Shown here in pieces: positions 11,983 through 23,800 of a DNA stretch of 64,000 nt; the first letter of the stretch is position 1; every line of letters begins with the position of its first letter. Both the position numbers and the translations under genes were made by a program. The stretch spans positions 28,582,001 through 28,646,000 of the forward strand of contig CM114273.1 in assembly GCA_050084515.1 (NCBI GenBank), read 5' to 3'. The DNA is from Blasia pusilla (Eukaryota > Marchantiophyta > Marchantiopsida > Blasiales). The notes under the pieces are model-generated. The model had not been told where the DNA came from. It made no database searches and worked only from the letters and a program-made list of their open reading frames with translations.

Positions 11983-12128
11983 GGGGGTGGTTGTGTGATC
12001 TCCATGTAAATATATAAGTTGATTTTTGTACACGCGTGGATCGACCCATGTGTGGGGAAGATCGATGTTGTGTGGTGTAGATGTGACCAACGATGTATGT
12101 TATGTAGCGATATGTATGCGCACGACAG
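11983..12128 (+). repeat. Repeat B1 (end segment) upstream of A2
   Basis: About 145 bp beginning TTGTGTGATCTCCATG and ending GCGCACGACA. It lies directly before the A2 repeat and recurs after it at 12608-12746. Its last 35 bp also match the 3' ends of copies B and C (GATGTATGTTGTGTAGCG...GCGCAC), so this segment is the conserved 3' terminus of the family. Confidence 0.75.
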
Positions 12129-12129
12129 T

Positions 12130-12607
12130 TGTCACATCTGAGTAGCCGATAGGCCGAGATCTATTTTGGATAGGGCGTAGGAGCCAACGCACTATCTTGA
12201 GTGTAACTTTATCCCACTGTGTAGGATGAGGATGAGGATAGGTCCATTGTGTCAGGAACGTCGTTTCTGACAACTTTCATGTTGAGGTCTTTCACAGTCG
12301 GGTGACTTGTTGACCAGGTCGCCCGCCCCTAGTAACCTGTGCGCGCATGTTACCAAGGAGAGGGCTATTTTTAGGGGAAGAGCCTTTTGGCCCTTCCCAA
12401 CCCTATATAAGAGAGGAAGATGGCTTTCCTAAGCCACATTTCTCATGTTGGGCCGTTAGAGCACCTCCCTTGTATGTGTGTGAGATAGGACTAGGGTGCT
12501 AGCGTCCGGATTCCTTGATAGCACAAGGTGGACGAGGCTCGATATGTCGATGTAAATTGAGGAGTGGAGTTTTAGGCCGGGTGTGTCGTTTTACTACTCT
12601 TTATTTT
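12130..12607 (+). repeat. Right terminal repeat A2 of copy A
   Basis: Directly repeats 6208-6690 over its whole length with scattered substitutions, including the TATATAA box (12403-12410) and the shared bases around 'GAGCACCTCCCTTGTATG'. It is separated from repeat B1 by two bases. No polypurine tract is seen immediately before it. Confidence 0.8.
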
Positions 12608-12746
12608 TGTTGTGTGATCTCCATGTATATGTATGAGTTGATTTTTGTACACGTGTGGATCGACCCGTGTGTGGGGAAGATCGGTGTTGTGTGGTGTAGA
12701 TGTGACCAGCGATGTATGTTGTGTAGCGACATGTATGCGCACGACA
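12608..12746 (+). repeat. Repeat B2, right end of copy A
   Basis: Second copy of the 140-bp end segment, about 90% identical to 11983-12128 by eye. It ends GCGCACGACA and is followed by the right target duplication. With A1, B1 and A2 it makes the order A1-internal-B1-A2-B2. Confidence 0.75.
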
Positions 12747-12954
12747 TGTCTTTCATGTTTATTATATTTTCCAAAACTTTTGAACATTTGATTGTTTCTC
12801 ACCATCATAGAAAATAAGATCAAAATGGAAGTTCTAATTTCTAAATTTAAGAAGAAACTTTTTTTACAATTTCATACATAAAAATATTTCTAATCCATTC
12901 TTTAAAAAATATCTCTAAAAAATCTAAGTTGAACGGATTCCAAAAATTAAAATT

Positions 12955-13131
12955 ATATTATTATTAGAGAGTGCCTCTTCATTTTGAGATCACCTCTCCT
13001 TTGGACACGTGTCCTTTTTAACCAATAGAATTGCTCACTCTGTGAGCCAATAGGATCGCTCGAATTCAATTGTACATTTAGGATGGATAAATCAAAATTA
13101 GACATCCGTGCATTGCATGGGCACCCAGCTA
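12955..13131 (+). mobile_element. Small non-autonomous Helitron-like element H1
   Basis: Begins with TATATTATTATTAGAGAGTG, continues with an ACACGTGTC stretch also found in the other mini-Helitrons here, and ends with GCATTGCATGGGCACCCAGC TA. That end resembles the hairpin plus CTRR terminus of plant Helitrons. There is no coding capacity. The 3' tetranucleotide has drifted from CTAG, so the boundaries are approximate. Confidence 0.5.
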
Positions 13132-15800
13132 CTTAAATTTATATCAACTCATCACATTCAACATAAGAATAAGTCACTATAAGAAAGTAAAAGTATTAAT
13201 AGAGTAACTCACACATTCCACCATAAGTTCATTGAAGACTTAAGATGCAGAGTACGTGACGTTGTACATTTCACGTACATTGCCTCTAAAGTCTCCATGT
13301 AAGTTTCAATGGTAGAAGGTTGTGAGCTATTTTTGGAGCCAATTCCTTAGAAAATGGAAGTTCCACTTGAATTACCATCAAGTCAAAGTTGAACTCTCAA
13401 ATTTAAACTTGCCATTCCCAACAAGAAATAAAAAGGGTACTCTTGTTTCTTCTCTTTCATAAGAAACCTCCCTAAATAATTTATTTATGGTTATCCAATA
13501 CATAGCTTGAAGAGATATTATCACTCAAGCATCATCATGAATTTGTACAAACTATTAACTCTGCAAGTCTCACACTCACAGTTGTACAAAAATAGAAAAG
13601 AGAGATCTAGATTGCATAAAGAGTAACAAAATGAATGTGCACAAAGAGAGTTTATTTGTGTCATGCACATGAAATTGCTATACAAGATATATTCCTCTCA
13701 TCATTAAACAAACTCGACACTATGAAAACTAAACACATACATAATCGTAAACCAAAAGATATCAACTAAATCCAAAATACACTCTCATATCACAAAGCGC
13801 TCTCGTATATCAAACTAAATCCACTCTTATAATGAGAGGCTCGAGGTTACTCATTGGGTGAAGACCATAGTTCCGCCACCTCATGGAAGGCGGTTCAACA
13901 AAGAGAGAATGAACTTCTAATCTCTCTCAGATGTCATTTTTTCCAACCTATCAATCTAAGTGTCATTAGACTTAATGATACAAGTAATCTTGAGTTTTGA
14001 TATATATGAACATATATTTTATATTAACGTGTAACTAGAAGTTAAGCATCAAGTTTGTTGAATTTGATGTTCATGTGGTCTTATAAAGTCAATCTTCCTA
14101 TTATTGTTACAGTACGAGTGTGTTAACGTCATTATCATATACATTAAAATCTATAACACAAGAAGTAATAAATTCTTTCATTTATCTACACCATCATATC
14201 AAGAGGCCACATAATAAAAAGGAGTTGGAAATCACACCACTCTTTAAATCATTGAATAACAATTGAGTCAAACCAATTATCCGGGTGAGGGTCTTGTCAA
14301 ATGCAGCGCCAATAGCAGCATATCCTAGGATGCTCCAAACAAAACTTGAAAGGCTCAAATGTAGAGAGAGGAACAACATGTGATCCTCTTCAAGCTCCCA
14401 AGGCTCCCAAAAGGTGACATATGAACACATATCACCTTGACCATCACAATGGGTTATTAACTAATCAAGAACCCCAAGAAATCTCCAAGGTCGTCCCAAG
14501 AGATCCCTTATAGAACGACGTATACACACAAGTCACCAAGGCCCTGTACAAGGCCACACTATCCACTCTTGATTGACGACAACTACCTAGCGTGACAAGT
14601 ATCTTACAACATATTACAAAGTCTAGTTATCACTTATAAAATTTTCTTATAACAACATATCTAATATTATGGGATTTGGCCATTTGGAGAAAAAGATAAT
14701 TACCACCAACTTCACTTGAAACATGCATTTATTTTAAACAAGGTCCATAAAACTTAAAGGGGCTTTATGGGACCAAACTACCAACCTATATATTTCTACC
14801 TTACTTTTATCCAAGTATTATGAGGTTTATAAATTTATTTTCCATATTTTAATTTTTAATTTGCATAATTAAATGGTTTGCCATTTGTGGAATTTCATTT
14901 TTTTAATATTTTTTTAAATCGCCTCCAAATTTTATGGTCAGAATTCTCCATCCAACACAAACTAGGATCTTGCACGAACACCTTAAAGGGTAAAACAAAA
15001 ATTTGATTGGTTTACATCCAATGCCACCTATGCATTACAATGGCATGGAAATTGGAATAGCATCTAATGCCAAGTGAGAGCCACATGGCAATGACCCGAT
15101 GATCCTCAATCAACTCAACATTAGTAAGATTGGGACCAATTATCTATACTATTAATCCAAAGTTCATATGCTACTAAAAGACAAATTGTCAACACATTCA
15201 CTTTCTTTCACCCTTGCATTTGAAAGGAACCTTTGGGATGAGTGAGGAAGGGGGAAATTATGAGAAGTAGTATGCAATTAAGCAGTTGTCCACTTCTCTT
15301 TAATTAAGTTATCACTCCAAGAATTACTCTATTCATAGCATTAGTATAATCCTACTAAGATGAATTCATTACCTATTTGCGTCAACAATATGTCCAATTT
15401 TGCCCCATTTTTCTTAACAATTCTTGATCCCAAAAGCTCAGAACATCGAGGTTGATTCCAAGTCATCCATATTATTATTACCAAGAGGGGTCTCAATAAC
15501 AAATATCTCTCTACTCGACACCTGTCCTTTGGGGTTGTCTATGGTCTTGACACTTGTCCCATCTAATAGCTTAGTTTCATTTAACTAAACTAGATGAAAA
15601 GGAAGGCTTCTTTCTCTCGTGCGGGGCACCGACACCTACTAGTTTCCAACCACAATACTCTCATGTGTTATACGTAGATTGACGTTGGACAATTTAAATT
15701 ACCAATGACTTACCCACACCCCGAAAAGCCTAAGATAACCATGCAACCGTAAGCAGGCCAATACGGAGGACACAAAACGAAAGAAAATGTATATTTTTAA
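13132..15800. other. AT-rich spacer with a relic related to the leader of copy B
   Basis: No supported gene. From 13811 to 13930 the sequence resembles 55264-55375, the 5' leader of copy B: both contain 'ACCATAG(T/C)TCCGCC(A/G)CCTCATG' followed by AACAAAGAGAGAAT. A fragment of a related element therefore probably lies here, on the minus strand relative to transcription. The rest is low-complexity AT-rich DNA with short open frames of no recognisable content. Confidence 0.4.
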
Positions 15801-16459
15801 AATTTTAATTTTTTTTCGGATTTACACCCTCCCTATGGGCCTACGGCTGCACGGTTCTCTTAGGACTCAATCCCATGCGACCGGCTCCCTCCCCAGTCGC
15901 AATTGGGATCGCTACGATGGTAGTATAGCAATCGCAAGAATAGTGTTATTTCCTTCTCGCCGGGTGGTAACAAAGTCGCAAAGACTTGCGCCCTGTGCAA
16001 TAACGGCACGAATTCTGTCCAAGTCCCATGAATCCCATCCGTCAGATCAACCAACATCCAAAACCCTGGGGCCAAGTCCTGGCGACCTCGGCCGCATGGG
16101 ACTAGGTCCTTAGGGCAGTTCCCCATGGAAACAGTTTTGGGTCACACGCCCCAAATCTTGGGGGATCAACGATCTAAATTTCACAGACCAAATATTGGTC
16201 TTTGGTCCGTCCACGCCCAAAAAAATGCGATGCAGAAACTCCAAGGACGATCCTTGGACTTTCTACGATCTACTACTCGTATCAGCCATTCACATAACGG
16301 GTTATACACGAGGGATTTGGAATTTGGAATGCGAGTGGCACCACTCGCAATAGGGAGCTAGGCATCCCCTAAATCTTGTTTCGGTTACGAAACCAGAAGA
16401 CCTTGCTCGACCGCCGGCTGAAATTGACTAAACTGTAATCAGACCCAATATTAGGACTC

Positions 16460-16800
16460 GAAGGACGTTTCCTTGGGACTTGCCCTTAGGGCCTTATCCC
16501 ATGGGCCAACGTCCAAGCGTCGCTCACCGACGCTGGCAATTAGTCCGGCTTATACCGATCCGACAGCTAAGATGATGTTTCTGCCCGCCGGAGTCGCAAG
16601 AAATTTGACAACCCCGACAACTTTTTGTGACTCCGGCGGACAGAAACCTCTCGAGGCTCTCGTTTTTGAGTCCTCCCTGCCCTGAAACCAGCTGAAAACC
16701 CGCCTGCTGGCCCACGATTTCAGCCGGAATTCGGTTTCTTGGGGTGGCACAATACCCCAAGAAATGGGGCTATGGGATAAGGTCCTTAGCTCTCGAAAAT
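16460..16800. repeat. Foldback structure with nested inverted repeats
   Basis: Outer arms at about 16484-16506 (CTTAGGGCCTTATCCCATGG) pair with 16767-16790. An inner hairpin pairs 16577-16606 with 16618-16648, roughly 26 of 29 positions, around GTTTCTG(C/T)CCGCCGGAGTC. A further small hairpin, TTTCTTGGGGT...ACCCCAAGAAA, lies near 16736-16764. The region is GC-rich and differs from the AT-rich flanks. It looks like a foldback or MITE-type transposon, without coding. Confidence 0.45.
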
Positions 16801-16914
16801 TGCTAATTGATCGCTTGAAATAGACTTGGAAGCGACCCTATTACCTCTCTCAGCAGATAGGACGACTCAAATGTGTCAAAATAAACCCGGGAAAGGTGTA
16901 AACTCCTCCCTCAA

Positions 16915-17427
16915 TTGAGGCGGATGATGAGCTACTTCCTCGATCGAAGAGGCCGACCATCAGCGGAGCTGGAAGAAACCTACGCCAGCATGCTATCATT
17001 CATGGTCGTGAGGAGTCCTTTCCGGCTCGTCGTTGTGAGGCACTCTAGATCTTCTCGTGCCGTCATTTGGGTCGCCAAACTCCACTCGCCTACCGATGAC
17101 GAACTTCTGCCGGAGGATCATGGACATGGAAATGTGCTCAAAGGTTTCGGATCGCTCCGGAGAACTTCTACCGTTTCCGTCCGCACGACTTCTCACGATT
17201 TGAGGAGAGGACGAAATTTCGCAAAATTTTTCACTCGGACCCAAAACGATGGGGCATCTTCTTCCATCACGTGCGACAGACTCCCATCGACTGCAAGAGC
17301 ATGTTCCATCTCCTTGGCACAGACTGCAGCTCTTTCCAGAGAGAGAGGAGCCGCACGAAAACCCAAGCGTTTCGCTGGAGGTTTAAGAATCCCTTGTGAG
17401 CCGAAAGTACAAGAGTTAGTTTACTGA
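16915..17427 (+). CDS. Unassigned 170-codon open frame
   Basis: Open frame rich in Arg, Ser and Leu in a GC-rich stretch next to the foldback structure. I recognise no domain. The opposite strand is also partly open (17244-16996), which lowers confidence in either. It lies downstream of the 3' end of the kinase/lactamase gene, which runs in the opposite direction, and could be chance coding or a relic of the GC-rich element at 15.8-16.9 kb. Confidence 0.15.
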   Translation: MRRMMSYFLDRRGRPSAELEETYASMLSFMVVRSPFRLVVVRHSRSSRAVIWVAKLHSPTDDELLPEDHGHGNVLKGFGSLRRTSTVSVRTTSHDLRRGRNFAKFFTRTQNDGASSSITCDRLPSTARACSISLAQTAALSRERGAARKPKRFAGGLRIPCEPKVQELVY

Positions 17428-17846
17428 AGATTGTTGAAGAAAACGGACAAGGATCTGACGGCGAGAAAACAACACCCAACACGTATAGCACATGCAACGG
17501 AAAACATCTCATGTGCGAAATTAGGTGCCACAGAACTGGGAGATGGTTGAGTAGCCAGAAAGCTCAGCCTGAAGGCAACACGCCATACACAGAGGGCTGA
17601 ACCCTCCAATACTCAGTGATTGAAAAAACTCACATACCCCTCTGAGGAGTCGCTGTGGAGGTCAGGCATTCACCGAGATGCTCTACACATGGAACGCCTA
17701 CTTTCAAATGTCGAGGGCAATCGCTACACTTACACAACATTGAGCCAACTAGGGAGGACGATGCGAAGAGTGGTTCTAATTTCCTTCACTGTATAGACAT
17801 GGAGTGAACAAGTTCCTACACTGATACAACATCAGCAACGTAGACG

Positions 17847-20800
17847 TCAGGACGTTCCTGGAAGATTCCCTTGTGGGACTGAGGTCGAAACAGAAGGCAT
17901 ATTCATGACCATTTCCACTCCTAGTCTGCCAGAGGATGAAAACTGTGGAGGACACGGCAGACCCAACTCTGATGTGACTAGGCGGACTATCTCAGCAGTA
18001 ACATCACCCACGGTGAGTTTATTTAGTGTGACTGCCATTGAAAAGTTGTGGGTCGGATCACAAAACGCTGTGGAACCTCCGAGTCCCGAGTGACCGAATG
18101 CAATGCCGTCTTCGGTGCTCTGTTCCGAAGGAGATGGCCCCATTCTCATAAACCCAAGACCAAATCGAGTCCCTTGAACCGCAAGATCTGCATACTCACC
18201 GTGTCCACAGAAGGCCTCCAAAATCCGAGGATTTTGGTACAGTTTGGTAGCGGGCGGATCCTCAGGCAGAGAGGATGAAGTTTTACTAGCTACTTGCAAA
18301 TTTCCAGCAATGCTCTTGCCTGTTCGTGGCGCTTTCTTGACTTTTTTACTCCTACCAGGATAGTGAGGATGACTGCCCAAAAGAGGTTCAGTGGAAGGAC
18401 GGCCGGGAAGGATACCTCCTGTGCTAAGCATGGCATAGTAACGAGCAAGTGCACGAGCAGAGAAGTGGCCATTTGCTGAGGGTATGATGGCTCGGCGGAC
18501 AAAAAGAGTGTTAAACAATAAAGGGAGGGTTGCCAACGTTTGTTGAAGATCCCCGCTTACACTGGCGGAGATAGCTTTCAGCCGGTCCAAAACACCACCA
18601 TCTGCCTGCTGCCCTTGGATGGCTTGAGACAAGCGGGAAGCATTTGTGTAGGATGACCGCAGCTCCTCCGCGTTCAAAGTGAGAGATGCCAAACGACTTT
18701 CCACCCCTGCCCCAGTCAAAATACAAACTTTAAAACTTGGTCTGAGCGTGTACTTAGGAGTGAGAATAAATGAATGATGCTAAAACTATGCGTACATAGA
18801 AACGCTAAGGCGCAATAAACTATGATGCTTGCAACTATTTCTGATCAGGAGAATCCAATCATAATAGTAAATTCGATACAAGGAACGCTGCGTACAGTTT
18901 CCGGAACTATTTGCCAGCTAGTGTTCGAAGCTATAGATTCAGCGGCTTCTTGTTCGCGGAGCTTGTTTATTTCATGGATGCCTAGACATATGTGAAAACT
19001 CTAGCAGCAATAAACAGAAGTCTCAGCAATAAAACCTAGTGAATTCATAAACATACAACAGCCATATATGAAAATTATAATCTTTGACGACGTAAGGTAT
19101 TTGGGCTTTCCGAGCTGCAAGACTCGACCATTACCGGGTGGAATACCAACGTAAAACTCGCCATCTACTTGTAGAGGATGAACGAAAGCTTCCTCGAGCA
19201 AATCCTGGAAGTTTCTCCCTGTGGCTTTCTGCAGCAGATGACACAAAGCAGATGTCAATATTTCTGTGAATATGCTGGGCTCCAATTGTGATAATGTTGG
19301 ATTAAAGGCTGAATGAAACCTATCTACCCCATCTTCGCACAATTCTTAAATTCATCTCTGTGGACATTACTACCAACTCTTAAGAGACCCAGCACAAATC
19401 TACAGAGGGTCCCTCCTCGAGCATGACTACTACAATGCTATCAGCCATGCTTGTCCCCATCTCTACATAAACAAAAACAAAGTAACTAGCACAGAATCCA
19501 ATTCTCATTCGTTTGAGTAAATATTTCGCCAATTTTCAGAATTTCAGTCAGCCTTTCTGCAAGTAGTAAGTTTCTATCTATACTTATTTCAGTCGAAACT
19601 GAGTTACAAGTAGAAGATTCATAGAATAGTCAGCTCAACCTGTAAGGTTCTAACCATGCGCATAAACAATGAACCCTCGTAAAAGTAGACATGGCGATTC
19701 ATACCTCCGCTATGGCTCCACAAAGCCAACCGTATGTGAGTGTATGGTATTGCTGAGAACTTCCTGGTGAAGATACTGGGGAGGCTTGGGCAAGACGGTC
19801 TACCGTGTCAGACCAGTTACACATCAGCATAGGATTTTGTTGAAAAACATCTCCTAACGCATTTTGCAACCCTGCAGTATGATTGAGGACATTCGCAACC
19901 TGCAATAATTGGCCAAAAGTACTGAAGGATTACTTCGCGTGATGTTGAGAACTATGAAGTTCACTTCTCAGAATTTCATGATTCGAGGGAACAATGGAGA
20001 TGATAACCCGCCAGACATCGTTCTCCATCATCCTATTGGCCAGGAGCGCTTTTAATTTCCATGCTCTCTTATCTTCGCAGGAAAGGGTCGCTCCGATCCA
20101 GAAACTAAAAAGCCAAGACAGATGATAAACACTCTTTCTTCCTCATTCCTTCCCATCGTACCTTTGCAGCAGTCTTTCACGGGAGAACCTTTCTGGGTTG
20201 AAAAAGATTTTCTTTACGTTACTATCTCATTCAGCGGGCAAGAAAAAGCCCCCCAGTGAGTCGTTCGAATCGTAGAAAGGCCAATTAGCCATACTAAGGT
20301 TGAATGTCCGCTTTACCTTTAGTGGGGAAAAGGATGCATGGAAGGATACGCAATCCTTTGGGAAAACGTTATCACAGGAGAAGTGGAAGGATAAGTCCTG
20401 GGGAAAGCAAAAACATGGTGCTGAAATGGCACTGCTCGAAACCTTGGTCTAGCTTCCCAGAGATTTATAGACAGCGCATGCAGCTTAAGTCGCAACCAAA
20501 ACTCCTGAGTACTCACTGTGATGTCTTGTTTTCCGTTGACCCCAAACTCCTTCCAGTAAGTGGTGACCTTTTCATGTAGATGAATCTTCCTGAACTCAGC
20601 ATAAGATGAACCAGGCATGTTCAGGTATAGACTTTTCTTGCAAACATGGTAAAATAATTTGAAAGTACTGCCTTGATAATACAATCCGTAATGCTTGCAT
20701 CAAAACGTTTCAACTGTTGAAGATAATAAAATAACCCCAAGCTGCAACATATTTTATACGTACCCTTGATCTGCTAGCCAGTGCAACAGGCCTGCTGTTA

Positions 20801-23800
20801 CACCTTTTGTCACAGAAAAGACAGGGAACAAACTATCAACCTCAACTGGTCGAGGATCATATCTCCCCAGTATTCCTCCAGCCGTATCAATGATCACTTT
20901 CCCATCTTTGTAAGCGCAGACCTAAAAAGGGGAATGTCTTCATCGAAGTAAGAACCTTGGACTTATCGATTGACGGGTTAAGCAGTGGGCGGAATTCAGA
21001 AACTCCCACATTACAGGCAGCGACAGTGTTGGTGTGATCAACATGCCTGAGTAAGACTACAAGAATGTACGACCAGCACTACTAAGAACTCCAGTCCTAC
21101 ATGCACGGTCTGATTTCTTGTCCGTGGAGACCCAAGAGTCCCATGGGACTTGAAGTTCCATTATTTGCAGCAGAAAGGTAGGTTCCGTCATTCAAGACAC
21201 GAGAATGGAATAGAAGAAAGAGCTGTCCTAAGAAGCTAACTGTTCTACTCTAGAAGTCACACACAGATACATAAATTTAGCTACGTAAATTTTCCCGTTC
21301 CTTCTGGTAGAAGAATCACTAGGCGGTCATCTAATAATGAGATTTATGAATTTCTTTGGATACTCTTTACGCTAAGTTTGACCCGCTAAATGCTCATGGC
21401 ACTCATAAAAGTGGAAAGATTATGACGAGATAACGACCATAGTGATGATTTGAGCAAGCTATAAGGTATGCTCAATCCGACTTAAGTATCAAGAAGTTCG
21501 AAAAGAACAAAGTGCAGAATCAGTTGGAAAAGAGCTGGCTAGACCCATTTGTTTCACATACTATCCATGCGCTCTGACGTTGTGAAAACAGTGTAAACTG
21601 ACAGCAGAAACATACCTGCACCCCCAAGATGCGTTTCTGGTCTCCCATTAGGAGAAGAAGGTTCCTAAGCTTTTCCTCGACTGGGGAGTTCACTTTATTA
21701 TTGTGAATCCAATTTTTCCGCTGTAGGCTTCTGTCCGCCAAAGGATTGCCACTGTAAAAATTTACATCATGTTAGATACAAATTAATAACGAATAAGATA
21801 AATAATAGTAAGCACAGTAAAGAAGAAACGGAAAGGCATTCTAACGGTCCTACCAGCCATAATACAACCCTGAGGCCAGGTTTGTTACTCAGAAAACAAC
21901 AATCCCATGGTTGTCACAACATATGCCCAAGATAGATCGGTCGCGACCTCATAATATATTATGCGACAAGGAGTGAACTTACAGCCAAGAGGGTCCAACA
22001 GAAATGTTGCAAGGAAATCATTTACCAAGCACAGATTCTACTTGCCTTGAAAGAGTTGCCTCCGCAAAAGGTCTCATGATTTCCAAGTATACCACTTCCG
22101 TATCTAACATCGAAGACATGCCTGCATCCTCGTTCCTCAACATAATTAATACACAAAACTCACCTTAGTAAAATGACCCCCTGCCTGCCCGAGACAATTA
22201 GCATCACCCCAGTCGAAAACTTGTACAGTAGGACATTCAAAACATACAGGTAGATACACTTGACCTATCCTTTCGACAGTACGACTTGATCAAGTTGTTG
22301 GGGTGTCTTTATAATCGTTCTGTTCCTTTGGGTTTCATTCTTTTCCCGGCTTCCAAACGTTGAAAATTGTCAAACTTTACTTTACTTTCCACTTGACCTC
22401 TATGCCTGAACGTATTTGTATATGGTACTTCACGTTCACATGAGGGTTGTATCCCTTAAATAAGAGCTGAGACAAGAGAACGAATTTTCGAGGTCAAGCC
22501 GGCCAGACAATTAGAGCTTCCGCTCTCTGAAATTAATATGTGAGACGAAGATAGATTGTCCACCAGACCCAGCAGGAAAATGTGATAAACATTTTGGATT
22601 CTGAGGCAATATTCATGCAGAGTGTCTGATGCGACCAGACTGACAACCAGGCATTCCCAGAGAGTGCCTTCCTCCTTGGGATGTTTAATTAGAATCTAAT
22701 TATGTTATTTCGGCCAAGTAAATCTATTCAAAACCACATCTGCAAACTCTTCTAAACTGCTCACTAATGAAGCAGGTGTAAGGTTCAAATCTCATTTATG
22801 TGGCCTTCGCATAAATAACTCACCCCTGAGAAGATTGAGAACCCGCATGAAGAAGACAGCATCACCTGGGAATGCATCTACCTGCAAACAACCCAAGCTT
22901 TGTTCTTAGGGTTCAAAACCACAGACGAGATTTAAAGAACTTGTAGTAGTACCTTCTATTTTTCACACAGGGATACTCTGCTGGACAAAAAAACCACCAG
23001 AGTTACTGATGGAAACTCTGCATATGGATGTCTAGGACATTCCAACTAAATGAAGTCCAGAACAGCTCTTAGATTCAATCTTCTTCTTCACTCCGGATTG
23101 ATTCTTGCATGCAGTATTCCGCACCAACAGCATCAATGTCCAGAACTAGAACCAAGGAAACCCATTTACGGAGGATGTTATGACCATCCACTTGAACGGC
23201 ACAAAGACAACTTTGCGGATGCAAAACTCCAACGTTTAGGTTACATGACTAATCCTATACGTCCTTCAAACTTCCCACGAAGTTTTCTCATTGTAACAGA
23301 CTAAAGAAAGAAAGATGACGACATATGAAGTAAAACCTACGGGGTTACGAATGTGGCCCTTTCCATCATCTTCTTGCTGCATTTTCTGCTCGACTCTTTT
23401 CATTCGGTCTTGTGCCTCTTTTCCCAACTTCTGCAACCCTGCCTGATGATGAAAAGAAAGTAAATAAGTTCTAAGAAATGGAAACTTCCCAGACCAATCA
23501 TGAGACTACAAAATTACACTGCTTGCAGTCTTTACGTACGTCAAAATACAACAATGCATGGATGAAAACCGAAGAATCAAGCTCTGTAGTATGGAGTTAA
23601 GACGAGAAGGAGCCAAATATGCATGGATCCTAGCATACTTTAGGGATGTGGGAATAGGAAACTGGCGTACAAGAGATTCTTTAGCAGGCACAGACCGACG
23701 GAAGAAGAAGTTTGTGACTTCCATGGCTTCCTCGGGTAGGTCTAATCGCAGCTTCAACCCCAACTCACTGAAAGCGGACAAAAGAGAAGCATAGTCTCCC

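Larger units (their letters stand above)
6208..12746 (+). mobile_element. Ty3/gypsy-like retrotransposon copy A (degenerate, internally deleted)
   Basis: Element with the order gag, truncated methyltransferase, reverse transcriptase, RNase H, integrase and PHD finger, all on the plus strand with many stops and frameshifts. It starts TGTCACATC and ends GCGCACGACA. ATGTC occurs immediately before the element (6203-6207) and at 12746-12750, consistent with a 5-bp target duplication; one base is ambiguous between repeat and element. A segment of about 480 bp at the left end (A1) recurs near the right end (A2). A segment of about 140 bp (B) occurs on both sides of A2. Compared with copies B and C it lacks the zinc knuckles, the protease, most of the methyltransferase, and the integrase zinc-binding region. 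The repeat pairs differ at roughly one base in ten by eye, so the copy is old. Confidence 0.85.

Noticed and set aside
12130-12746. A separate solo LTR next to copy A
   Set aside because: The putative target duplication ATGTC brackets the whole 6208-12746 unit, and no duplication flanks 12130-12746 alone; not fully excluded.
6208-12746. DIRS/Ngaro-type tyrosine-recombinase element, suggested by the split repeats and a methyltransferase
   Set aside because: The integrase is clearly of DDE type, the target duplications are 5 bp, and the methyltransferase is a cytosine-5 type rather than the adenine type of DIRS elements.
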